A DNA stretch of 64,000 nt from Blastococcus saxobsidens. Its GTDB lineage: Bacteria; Actinomycetota; Actinomycetes; Mycobacteriales; Geodermatophilaceae. This document shows, in pieces, positions 53,194-60,805 of the stretch; the stretch's first letter is position 1, and every line of letters begins with the position of its first letter. The position numbers and the translations under genes are program-made. Below the pieces are notes generated by a model. It did no database searches. It was not told where the DNA came from and saw only the letters and a program-made list of their open reading frames with translations. The stretch spans positions 62,001-126,000 of the forward strand of contig NZ_POQT01000009.1 of the NCBI RefSeq assembly GCF_002938435.1, written 5' to 3'.

Positions 53194-53200
53194 CCCCAGG

Positions 53201-53956
53201 GTGACCAGCCGTCCGAACGGAGAGCCTCTCGTCCGCCTGTCCGGCGTCAACAAGTGGTTCGGTGAACTGCACGTCCTGCAGGACATCGACCTCGACATCG
53301 CCCGCGGCGAGGTCGTCGTCGTCATCGGCCCGTCGGGCTCGGGCAAGTCGACGCTGTGCCGCACCATCAACCGCCTCGAGCCGATCGAGAAGGGCGAGAT
53401 CACCATCGACGGCGAGCGGCTGCCCGAGGAGGGCAAGCAGCTGGCCCGCCTGCGCGCCGACGTCGGCATGGTGTTCCAGAGCTTCAACCTCTTCGCGCAC
53501 AAGACCATCCTCGAGAACGTCACCCTCGGGCCGATCAAGGTGCGCAAGCAGTCGAAGGCCGACGCCGAGAAGCGGGCCCGCGAGCTGCTCGAGCGCGTCG
53601 GTGTGACGGCGCAGGCCGACAAGTACCCGGCCCAGCTCTCGGGGGGTCAGCAGCAGCGCGTGGCGATCGCCCGCGCCCTGGCGATGGACCCCAAGGTCAT
53701 GCTCTTCGACGAGCCGACGTCGGCGCTCGACCCCGAGATGATCAACGAGGTCCTCGACGTCATGACGTCGCTGGCCCGTGAGGGCATGACCATGGTCGTC
53801 GTCACCCACGAGATGGGCTTCGCCCGCCGGGCGGCCAACCGGGTGGTCTTCATGGACGGCGGACGCATCGTCGAGACGGCCGAGCCCGAGACGTTCTTCA
53901 CCAACCCGCAGTCCCCGAGGGCCCAGGACTTCCTGTCCAAGATCCTCAACCACTGA
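53201..53956 (+). CDS. gluA: Glutamate-type amino-acid ABC transporter ATPase
   Basis: A 251-aa ATPase of the polar amino-acid uptake family: Walker [10 protein letters not shown] near residue 45, Q-loop [15 protein letters not shown], signature LSGGQQQR, Walker [16 protein letters not shown] and H-loop [10 protein letters not shown]. It closely resembles GluA of Corynebacterium. First gene of gluABCD, 17 bp before gluB. Substrate is inferred from subunit similarity and gene order; aspartate or glutamine are alternatives. Confidence 0.94.
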   Translation: MTSRPNGEPLVRLSGVNKWFGELHVLQDIDLDIARGEVVVVIGPSGSGKSTLCRTINRLEPIEKGEITIDGERLPEEGKQLARLRADVGMVFQSFNLFAHKTILENVTLGPIKVRKQSKADAEKRARELLERVGVTAQADKYPAQLSGGQQQRVAIARALAMDPKVMLFDEPTSALDPEMINEVLDVMTSLAREGMTMVVVTHEMGFARRAANRVVFMDGGRIVETAEPETFFTNPQSPRAQDFLSKILNH

Positions 53957-53973
53957 ACCGAAGGGATCGCTCC

Positions 53974-54861
53974 ATGCGCATCACCCGTTACGCCGCCGGC
54001 TTCGCCGCCGCCGGCCTGCTGCTGGCCGGCTGTGCCAGCGAGGCCGGCAACCAGGCCGAGGAGGCACCGGAGACCACCGCCGAGGTCGAGGAGGTCGAGT
54101 TCCCCGAGGGGTCGACCATGGCCGAGATCGTCGAGGCGGGCGAGCTCCGCGTCGGCACCAAGATCGACCAGCCCGGCTTCGGCCTGGCCAACACCGCCGG
54201 CGAGCCCGAGGGCTTCGACGTCGAGATGGCCAAGCTCATCGCGGCGAAGATGGGCCTCTCCGAGGACCAGATCACCTTCACCGAGACCGTGTCGGCCAAC
54301 CGCGAGCCGTTCCTCGTGGAGGACCGCGTCGACATCGTCGTCGCCACCTACACGATCAACGACAAGCGCAAGGAACTGATCGACTTCGCCGGCCCGTACT
54401 ACGAGGCCGGGCAGGACATCATGGTCGCCGCGGGCAACCCCGAGAACATCGAGGGCCCTGACGACCTCGCGGGCAAGTCCGTGTGCTCGGTCGAGGGCTC
54501 CACGCCCGCCGAGAACATCCGGACCAACTACCCCGAGGCCGAGCTGGTCCTCTACGACGCCTACTCCAAGTGCGCCGACGACCTGCGCAACGGGAACGTG
54601 GACGCCGTCACCACCGACAACGTCATCCTGACCGGCTTCGTGGCCGGCGCCCCGGACGCGTTCGAGCTGGTCGGCAACCCGTTCACCGAGGAGCCCTACG
54701 GCATCGGCGTCCAGAAGGGCGAGGACGAGTTCCGCGACTTCATCAACGACGTCCTGGAGGAGGCCTACGAGAACGGCACCTGGGCCGCCGCCTGGGACAA
54801 GACCGCGGGTGCGATCACCGGCACGGAGGCTCCCGAGCCGCCGTCGGTCAACCGTTACTGA
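53974..54861 (+). CDS. gluB: Glutamate-type solute-binding lipoprotein
   Basis: A 295-aa lipoprotein: MRITRYAAGFAAAGLLLAGC with lipobox at C20, an acidic linker (EEAPETTAEVEEVEFPEGST), then a type II binding fold (ELRVGTKIDQPGFGLANTAGEPEGFDVEMAKLIAAKMG, FAGPYYEAGQDIMVAA, SVCSVEGSTPAENI, DAVTTDNVILTGF). It captures the amino acid outside the membrane for the GluCD permease. A strong hairpin follows before gluC and may let this subunit be made in excess. Confidence 0.93.
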   Translation: MRITRYAAGFAAAGLLLAGCASEAGNQAEEAPETTAEVEEVEFPEGSTMAEIVEAGELRVGTKIDQPGFGLANTAGEPEGFDVEMAKLIAAKMGLSEDQITFTETVSANREPFLVEDRVDIVVATYTINDKRKELIDFAGPYYEAGQDIMVAAGNPENIEGPDDLAGKSVCSVEGSTPAENIRTNYPEAELVLYDAYSKCADDLRNGNVDAVTTDNVILTGFVAGAPDAFELVGNPFTEEPYGIGVQKGEDEFRDFINDVLEEAYENGTWAAAWDKTAGAITGTEAPEPPSVNRY

Positions 54862-54877
54862 TCTCCCACCGCAGGCG

Positions 54878-54913
54878 CACGCGGGGAGCCGGGTCCTTCC
54901 GGCTCCCCGCGTG
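54878..54913 (+). terminator. Intercistronic hairpin between gluB and gluC
   Basis: A 15-bp perfect stem (54878-54892 with 54899-54913) and 6-base loop, 17 bp after gluB and 36 bp before gluC. Since gluC and gluD clearly belong with gluAB, it is probably a partial terminator or a 3'-end stabiliser for the gluAB message. Confidence 0.75.
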
Positions 54914-54948
54914 ACCGCCTGCTCCCGACGGACGAGAGAGGAGGGGCC

Positions 54949-55599
54949 GTGTCCTTCCTGGCGGAGAACTTCCCGCTGATCCGCGACGCCTTCCTGACCA
55001 CGCTGAGCCTGGCGGTGGTCAGCGGGATCTGCGCGCTGCTGCTGGGCACGCTGCTCGCCGCGATGCGGGTCAGCCCCGTCCCCGCGCTCCGCGGGCTGGC
55101 GACGTTCTACGTCGAGCTGTTCCGCAACACCCCGCTGACCGTGGTGTTCTTCTTCCTCGCGTTCGGGATCGTCTACATCGACCTGCAGTTCCCCAGCCGC
55201 TTCCTCACCGCGGTGGCCGCCCTGGCCCTCTACACCGCCGCCTTCGTCTGCGAGGCGCTCCGGTCGGGCATCAACGCCGTCCCCGCCGGCCAGGCCGAGG
55301 CCGCCCGCGCGCTGGGGCTGGACTTCCGGCAGAGCCTGACGACCGTGGTCCTCCCGCAGGCCTTCCGGACGGTCGTTCCGCCGCTGGGCAACGTCTGGAT
55401 CGCACTGGCCAAGAACACCTCGATCGCAGCCGGATTCGCCGTCGCCGATCTGACCGCCCTCCTGCAGCGCCTGTCCAACTCGGCCGCGGACGAGCTCGCC
55501 CTCGTCTTCGTCGCCGTGGTCGCGGGTTACCTGGTGATCACGCTTCCGTCGGCCTATGTGATCAGCGTGCTCGAGCGACGTCTGGCGATCGTCCGATGA
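54949..55599 (+). CDS. gluC: Amino-acid ABC transporter permease
   Basis: A 216-aa permease with five helices of the His/Glu/Gln/Arg/opine family: AFLTTLSLAVVSGICALLLGTLLAAMR, FYVELFRNTPLTVVFFFLAFG, and the ATPase-contacting loop RSGINAVPAGQAEAARALGLDFRQS. It pairs with GluD. GTG start with GAGAGGAGG upstream. Its stop overlaps gluD by 4 bases. Confidence 0.94.
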   Translation: MSFLAENFPLIRDAFLTTLSLAVVSGICALLLGTLLAAMRVSPVPALRGLATFYVELFRNTPLTVVFFFLAFGIVYIDLQFPSRFLTAVAALALYTAAFVCEALRSGINAVPAGQAEAARALGLDFRQSLTTVVLPQAFRTVVPPLGNVWIALAKNTSIAAGFAVADLTALLQRLSNSAADELALVFVAVVAGYLVITLPSAYVISVLERRLAIVR

Positions 55600-56489
55600 G
55601 CGCCACCGTCCTCTTCGACGTCCCCGGCCCGCGCGGCCGACGGCGGCAGCGCATCGGCAGCGCCGTCGGTCTGGTGTTCGTCCTCGGGCTGGTCGGGCTC
55701 GCGCTGTGGCGGCTGGGCATCAACGGGCAACTCGACCCGGCCCGCTGGGCGATCCTCTTCGACACCCGCACCAACGTGCCGCAGCGCCTGCTCGGGGCAC
55801 TGGTGGACACCCTCGAGGTGGCCGCGATCGGCATGATCGCGGCCACGGTGCTGGGCGCCTTCCTGGCCGTGGGGCGACTCTCCGACCACGCCTGGGTGCG
55901 CATCCCCGTCGCCGCGATCATCGAGTTCTTCCGCGCGGTGCCGCTCCTGGTCCTGATCCTCTTCTGCTTCCTCTTCCTGCCCCGGGTGGGCATCTCCACC
56001 AGCGCCTTCGGCGCCCTGGCGCTGGGGCTGACGCTCTACAACATGGCGGTGCTGGCCGAGATCATCCGCGCCGGCATCCTGTCGATCGATCGCGGGCAGA
56101 GCGAGTCGGCGTACGCCATCGGCATGCGCAAGTGGCAGGTCATGACGTTCATCCTCGTGCCGCAGGCGGTGCGGCGGATGCTGCCGGTGCTGATCGCCCA
56201 GCTCGTCGTGCTGCTCAAGGACAGCTCGCTCGGCTTCATCGTCGGCTACCTGGAGCTGCTCCGGACCGCCCGCAGCCTGGTGGAGACCCTGAACTTCCAG
56301 TTCGGGCCGATCTACACCTTCCAGCTGTACGTCGCGGCGGGCCTGATCTACATCGTGGTGAACCTGCTGCTGTCCTGGCTGGCCCGGATCCTCGAGCGAC
56401 GGTCGCGGCGGGACACCAAGACGGCGACAGCGGAGAAGACGGAACTGCCGGCGGACGTGCAGATGGGCGGTGGCGGCGGCCCGCTCTGA
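55596..56489 (+). CDS. gluD: Amino-acid ABC transporter permease
   Basis: A 297-aa permease, longer than GluC by an N-terminal helix and a hydrophilic tail. Family motifs are LVDTLEVAAIGMIAATVLGAFLAVGR, IIEFFRAVPLLVLILFCF and RAGILSIDRGQSESAYAIGMRKWQ. It forms the membrane channel with GluC. ATG start inside the gluC stop. The last gene of the unit; the Gly-rich C-terminus is variable in the family. Confidence 0.94.
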   Translation: MSATVLFDVPGPRGRRRQRIGSAVGLVFVLGLVGLALWRLGINGQLDPARWAILFDTRTNVPQRLLGALVDTLEVAAIGMIAATVLGAFLAVGRLSDHAWVRIPVAAIIEFFRAVPLLVLILFCFLFLPRVGISTSAFGALALGLTLYNMAVLAEIIRAGILSIDRGQSESAYAIGMRKWQVMTFILVPQAVRRMLPVLIAQLVVLLKDSSLGFIVGYLELLRTARSLVETLNFQFGPIYTFQLYVAAGLIYIVVNLLLSWLARILERRSRRDTKTATAEKTELPADVQMGGGGGPL

Positions 56490-56632
56490 GACCCCATGGC
56501 CTCGGGCCGCCTCGAACGGTGGAAGTCGCCGACTTCCCTCACAGCCCTCGCCGGCCCCCGCCGGCCACCCGCTCCACCCCGTCCGACTCAGTCGTCCCAC
56601 CCGGGCGCGCCGGGCGGTTGACCAGCCCGGAC

Positions 56633-57157
56633 GTGGCGAGACTGTTCGTCACGATGATGGAGACCATGCACGCGGCGGGGCGCCGCAACCTGCCCCCGGT
56701 CCCCCGGGCCGCTGTCGAGACGGCGCTCATCGCCCCCACCACCCCGGCGGCCGTGGCGACGCCGACCACCGCCGTCACGTCGACAGCGCCGGCGCCGGAC
56801 GTCACTGCCCGCATCGACGCCGGGCAGGCCTTCGTCGCCCGGCTGCGCGCGGCCGCTCCCGCGTTCGCCGAGGCCGCGGGTGCGGCCAGCGCCGTCGTCC
56901 GCGAGGTGGTGCCTCCCGCGCGTCACCGCCGCTCGCGCTGCCGGATCGTGCTGCGCCAGGCCGACGGCACCGAGGCCGACCTGACCTTCGTCGGGGAGCA
57001 CCGCCGGCCGGGTGCGGCCGATCAGGACCCGTTCGAGACGCAGATCAGCGACTGGCTGAGCGCCGGCCGGCCGCACGACCCGGCATGGCTGGTGGACGAC
57101 GCCGAGGCCCGCGACGGCCTGGCCGTGGACGTCACCGCCTGGGCCGCCCGCCCCTGA
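56633..57157 (+). CDS. Hypothetical protein downstream of gluD
   Basis: About 174 aa. The N-terminus MARLFVTMMETMHAAGRRNLPPVPRAAV is followed by a Thr/Ala/Pro linker and then a compact domain with RHRRSRCRIVLRQADGTEADLTFVGEHRR and DPFETQISDWLSAGRP ... WLVDDAEARDGLAVDVTAW. No family recognised. The start is uncertain (TTG 56618, GTG 56633, ATG 56654/56657 all in frame, none with a clear ribosome site). Strong codon bias and a hairpin after its stop support a real gene. Confidence 0.6.
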   Translation: MARLFVTMMETMHAAGRRNLPPVPRAAVETALIAPTTPAAVATPTTAVTSTAPAPDVTARIDAGQAFVARLRAAAPAFAEAAGAASAVVREVVPPARHRRSRCRIVLRQADGTEADLTFVGEHRRPGAADQDPFETQISDWLSAGRPHDPAWLVDDAEARDGLAVDVTAWAARP

Positions 57158-57165
57158 CAGACGCT

Positions 57166-57202
57166 CGAGACCCCGCTCCGGACTTCCGGTGCGGGGCTCT
57201 CG
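57166..57202. terminator. Hairpin between the hypothetical gene and recX
   Basis: Arms around GAGACCCCGC and GCGGGGCTCTC with an inner CCGGA/TCCGG stem, lying between the convergent hypothetical gene (stop at 57157) and recX (stop at 57220). Confidence 0.7.
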
Positions 57203-57219
57203 TGCTGTGCGGGCGCCGT

Positions 57220-57873
57220 TCAGGGCAGCGCGCTCTCCTGGTCGTACTCGACGACGAGCTCGTCGGCCTCCTCGGCGGCGCCCACCTCGTCGAGCACCTC
57301 GCGGACGACGGCCGCGGCCAGCCCGCCGTTGTAGCCCTTGCGGGCCAGCATGCCCATGAGACGGCGCGTGGCCGTGGCGCGGTCGAGCCGGCGCATCGAA
57401 CCGGCACGCCGCTCGACCAGCCGGCGGGCCGCCACCCGCTCGTCCTCGTCGTCGACCATCTCGACGGCTTCGGCGGCCACCTCGGAGTCGACCCCCTTCG
57501 CCCGCAGCTCCGCGGACAGGGCCCGGCGCGCCAGGCCCCGGCCGGCCTGCCGGCTGTTCACCCAAGCTCGGGCGAAGGCCGCGTCGTCGATCAGCCCGAC
57601 CTCGGTGAAACGGTCGAGCACGGTCGTCGCCGCGTCCTCGGGGATGTCCCGCTGGGCGAGCAGGTCGGCCAGCTGCTGGCGGGTCTTCGGGGCGCCGGTC
57701 AGCGCTCGCAGGCAGAGCGCGCGGGCCACCGCCTCCGGATCGCCGGGGGCGTCGTCCGGCGGGCCGGACGCGACATCCGGGGTCAAGGGATCGTCGTCAC
57801 CCGACCGGCTCGTCCGCCGGGAACCCCGGGGTCCCCCCAGGGTTCGCCGGCGGCTCGACGACCTGCCGTCCAT
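57220..57873 (-). CDS. recX: RecX regulatory protein
   Basis: A 217-aa helical protein with RecX repeats: ALCLRALTGAPKTRQQLADLLAQRDIPEDAATTVLDRFTEVGLIDDAAFARAWVNSR and later ARKGYNGGLAAAVVREVLDE. It binds RecA filaments and limits their activity. The first 55 residues are a disordered basic/acidic extension. ATG at 57873 lies 8 bases past the recA stop, so the two are co-transcribed; an upstream ATG at 57915 would overlap recA. Confidence 0.93.
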   Translation of the reverse strand: MDGRSSSRRRTLGGPRGSRRTSRSGDDDPLTPDVASGPPDDAPGDPEAVARALCLRALTGAPKTRQQLADLLAQRDIPEDAATTVLDRFTEVGLIDDAAFARAWVNSRQAGRGLARRALSAELRAKGVDSEVAAEAVEMVDDEDERVAARRLVERRAGSMRRLDRATATRRLMGMLARKGYNGGLAAAVVREVLDEVGAAEEADELVVEYDQESALP

Positions 57874-57880
57874 GGCCAGG

Positions 57881-58918
57881 TCAGAAGTCCGGGGCGTCGA
57901 CCGCGACCGGGGCATCCAGCTGCGGGCCGATGCCCAGCTTCTCCTTGATCTTCTTCTCCAGCTCGTCGGCGAGGTCCGGGTTGTCCTTCAGGAAGTTCCG
58001 GGAGTTCTCCTTGCCCTGGCCGAGCTGGTCGCCGTCGTAGGTGTACCAAGCGCCGGACTTCTTCACGAAGCCCTGCTCGACCCCGACGTCGATGAGCCCG
58101 CCCTCGCGGCTGAAACCCTGACCCCAGAGGATGTCGAGCTCGGCCTGCTTGAAGGGGGCCGCCACCTTGTTCTTGACCACCTTGACGCGGGTGCGGCTGC
58201 CGACCGCGTCGGTGCCCTGCTTGAGCGTCTCGATGCGACGGACGTCGAGGCGGACCGAGGAGTAGAACTTCAGCGCGCGACCACCGGTGGTGACCTCGGG
58301 CGAGCCGTAGACCACACCCACCTTCTCGCGCAGCTGGTTGATGAAGATCGCCGTCGTGCCGGAGTTGCTCAGCGCACCGGTGATCTTCCGCAGCGCCTGG
58401 CTCATCAGGCGGGCCTGCAGACCGACGTGGCTGTCACCCATCTCGCCCTCGATCTCGGCGCGGGGCACCAGGGCCGCCACGGAGTCGATGACGATGATGT
58501 CGAGCGCGCCGGAGCGGATCAGCATGTCGGCGATCTCGAGCGCCTGCTCACCGGTGTCGGGCTGGCTCACCAGCAGGGCGTCGGTGTCGACCCCGATGGC
58601 CCGGGCGTACTCCGGGTCGAGCGCGTGCTCGGCGTCGATGAAGGCGGCGATGCCACCGGCGGCCTGGGCGTTGGCCACCGCGTGCAGGGCGACCGTGGTC
58701 TTACCGGAGGACTCCGGGCCGTAGACCTCGACGACCCGGCCGCGCGGCAGGCCGCCGATGCCCAGGGCGATGTCCAGGGCGATCGACCCGGTCGGGATGA
58801 CCTTGATGGCCACCTCGGGGCTGTCGCCCAGCCGCATGACCGAGCCCTTGCCGAACTGCTTGTCGATCTGGGCGAGGGCCATGTCGAGGGCCTTGTCGCG
58901 GTCGAGCGTTGCTGCCAT
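57881..58918 (-). CDS. recA: RecA recombinase
   Basis: A 345-aa recombinase and LexA co-protease. Walker [10 protein letters not shown] at residues 67-75, Walker B-type [12 protein letters not shown], loop L1 [24 protein letters not shown] and L2 [32 protein letters not shown]. No intein is present, unlike the M. tuberculosis gene. An SOS box lies about 125 bp upstream. It is directly followed by recX. Confidence 0.98.
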   Translation of the reverse strand: MAATLDRDKALDMALAQIDKQFGKGSVMRLGDSPEVAIKVIPTGSIALDIALGIGGLPRGRVVEVYGPESSGKTTVALHAVANAQAAGGIAAFIDAEHALDPEYARAIGVDTDALLVSQPDTGEQALEIADMLIRSGALDIIVIDSVAALVPRAEIEGEMGDSHVGLQARLMSQALRKITGALSNSGTTAIFINQLREKVGVVYGSPEVTTGGRALKFYSSVRLDVRRIETLKQGTDAVGSRTRVKVVKNKVAAPFKQAELDILWGQGFSREGGLIDVGVEQGFVKKSGAWYTYDGDQLGQGKENSRNFLKDNPDLADELEKKIKEKLGIGPQLDAPVAVDAPDF

Positions 58919-59040
58919 GGTGCGTCACCTTCGGTTCGCGAGTTGCGGGTCGGGACCGACGCTAGGGCGAGGCACCGACAGTTTTCGGATTCGGGGACGG
59001 GGTGTGGAGAAGACGCCGCCCTGTGGATGCCACAGTAGGA

Positions 59041-59054
59041 CGAACACATGTTCG
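59041..59054. promoter_or_regulatory. SOS box upstream of recA
   Basis: CGAACACATGTTCG, an exact match to the LexA consensus. On the minus strand it fits within a 17-bp window before a TACTGT -10 candidate (59032-59037), so LexA would cover the recA promoter. Confidence 0.9.
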
Positions 59055-59104
59055 ATCGCCATGCCGACACGCCGGACATCTGCGGCCTGGCCGCGATCGG
59101 GCGC

Positions 59105-59299
59105 TCAGCGCTCCTTGACCGGGACGTCGAACTCCTCGCAGACGGCAAGCCACACCTTGCGGACGGGGACGCCGGCGTCGATCGCCTCCACCGCGCTGCG
59201 GCCGCCCAGCACCGAGAAGACGTGGTCGCGCGCGACGCTCTGCGCACGCATGGTCCCGAACTGGGCGTCGAGCCGGCGCCAGAACTCCTGGAGTCGCAC
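59105..59299 (-). CDS. DUF3046 small protein
   Basis: A 64-aa protein (LQEFWRRLDAQFG, SVARDHVFSVLGGRSAVEAI, VRKVWLAVCEEFDVP) matching DUF3046, the small conserved actinobacterial protein that sits just upstream of recA (Rv2738c in Mycobacterium). The function is unknown. GTG start. The recA SOS box lies between it and recA. Confidence 0.9.
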   Translation of the reverse strand: MRLQEFWRRLDAQFGTMRAQSVARDHVFSVLGGRSAVEAIDAGVPVRKVWLAVCEEFDVPVKER

Positions 59300-59334
59300 G
59301 CCACGACGCTAACCCGCGCGCGCGGGATGGGTCC

Positions 59335-59340
59335 TAGGCT
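59335..59340 (+). promoter_or_regulatory. Predicted -10 box (TAGGCT) before a small membrane-peptide gene
   Basis: TAGGCT ends 6 bases before the ATG at 59347, the spacing seen for leaderless genes in this group. Confidence 0.4.
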
Positions 59341-59346
59341 CGCGGC

Positions 59347-59457
59347 ATGATCCCGAGCACCGGTTCCGGGACGCTGGACGGCGTCCTGCAGATCGGCATC
59401 GCCCTGGCCGCGCTCACCAGCATCCTGCTGCTGTGGCGCAACTACCGCGGCCGCTGA
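59347..59457 (+). CDS. 36-aa single-span membrane peptide
   Basis: A short frame whose product has a polar start (MIPSTGSGTLDG), one membrane helix (VLQIGIALAALTSILLLW) and a basic end (RNYRGR), a topology typical of real small membrane proteins. A TAGGCT box just upstream suggests leaderless expression. Its last 16 bp overlap the convergent MFS gene. No family recognised. Confidence 0.5.
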   Translation: MIPSTGSGTLDGVLQIGIALAALTSILLLWRNYRGR

Positions 59458-60713
59458 GCCCGCGCCGTCCGCACCCAGACGAGGGCGAGCGGCACCACCA
59501 GCAGGGCCGAGACCGCTGACACCAGTCCGAAGCCGCCCCACGCCAGCAGCGGGCCGCCGACCACCCCGGCCAGGGCCGCGCCGAGCCCCATGAGCAGGTC
59601 GGTCCCGCCCTGGGCCGTCGCCCGCAGGTCCGGGCCGACGGAGGCGGTGACCAGCGCCGACCCGGCGATCAGCCCGCAGGACCAGCCCAGGCCCAGCAGG
59701 AGGAGCCCCAGCGAGAGCTGGACCGAGGACGTGGGCGCCGCCGTGCCGGCCACCGCGGCGGCCAGGAGCAGGAGCAGCCCACCGCCCGCGGCGACGGCCG
59801 GGGCACCGGCACGGTCGACGACCATCCCGACCAGCGGGGAGAACAGGTACATGCCGGCCACGTGGATGCTGATGACGAGCCCGACCAGCCGCAGGACGGC
59901 GTCCGCGGAGCCCCCGCCGTGCCCGATGTGCAGCGGCGTCATGACCATCACCCCGACCATGACCGAGTGGGCGACCACCACCGACACCAGCCCCAGCGGA
60001 CCGTGCGGGGTGGCCCACACCGCGCGCAGGGCCGCACCGGTCGCCCGCCGTGGCCGGGGGCCGGTCGGCTGCCCGCCGACCCGCCGCGACAGCAGCAGGG
60101 GGTCGGGCCGCAGCAGCACGAGGAAGCCGATCGCGACGACGGCGAACACGGCGGCGGAGAGGGCGAAGACACCGCCCAGCGCCGGCAGCCCCAGGGCCTC
60201 CCCGAGGCCGGCCCCGGGCAGCGCGAGGTTGGGGCCGACCACCGACCCGAGCGTGGTGGCCCACACGACGAGGGACAGGTCGCGCCCCCGCCGCTCCGGG
60301 GTCGCCAGGTCGGCGGCCGCGTACCGCGACTGCAGGCCGCACGCGGTGGAGGCACCGAACAGGAAGAGCCCGAGGAGGAGCAGCGGCAGGGACGACGCCG
60401 CGGCGGCGACGACGGTGACGACGGCGCCGGCCACGCTGATGCCGTAGCCGACGGCGAGCCCCGCCCGGCGGCCGGCCGAGTCGCTGATCCTGGCCAGCGG
60501 GACGGCGAGGACGGCGGCGCCGAGGACACCGGCCGTCGTGCCGAGCCCCGACGCCGCCTCCGTGCCCGCGACGTCGCGGGCGAGCAGCCCACCCGCGGTG
60601 ATGCCGACGGTCACGCCCAGCCCCGCGAGCGCGACTCCCCCGCCGAGGACGCCGACGGTGCGGCGCTGGACGCGGGCGACGTCCACCCCGTCCAGCCCTT
60701 GCTGCAGCGACAC
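59442..60713 (-). CDS. MFS transporter
   Basis: A 423-aa carrier with twelve helices. The motif-A-like loop between helices 2 and 3 reads ISDSAGRRAGLAVGYG, and the central loop is near residue 215 (RRVGGQPTGPRPRRATG). HIGHGGGSADAVLRLVG and YLFSPLVGMVVDRAGAP mark the second half. It resembles drug/sugar exporters, but no substrate can be assigned. GTG start. Divergent from the Lhr gene with a 92-bp gap. Confidence 0.88.
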   Translation of the reverse strand: MSLQQGLDGVDVARVQRRTVGVLGGGVALAGLGVTVGITAGGLLARDVAGTEAASGLGTTAGVLGAAVLAVPLARISDSAGRRAGLAVGYGISVAGAVVTVVAAAASSLPLLLLGLFLFGASTACGLQSRYAAADLATPERRGRDLSLVVWATTLGSVVGPNLALPGAGLGEALGLPALGGVFALSAAVFAVVAIGFLVLLRPDPLLLSRRVGGQPTGPRPRRATGAALRAVWATPHGPLGLVSVVVAHSVMVGVMVMTPLHIGHGGGSADAVLRLVGLVISIHVAGMYLFSPLVGMVVDRAGAPAVAAGGGLLLLLAAAVAGTAAPTSSVQLSLGLLLLGLGWSCGLIAGSALVTASVGPDLRATAQGGTDLLMGLGAALAGVVGGPLLAWGGFGLVSAVSALLVVPLALVWVRTARAQRPR

Positions 60714-60805
60714 CGGGTGCGCTCCTGTCTCCCGAACGGGGCTTTCGCGACGAGGCAGCCCTCGCCGGCCAGCGAAGTGTCGTACACCCCGGGGACACTC
60801 ATCAC

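Noticed and set aside
60714-60805. SOS box upstream of lhr
   Set aside because: No CGAAC-N4-GTTCG-like sequence occurs in the 92-bp gap.
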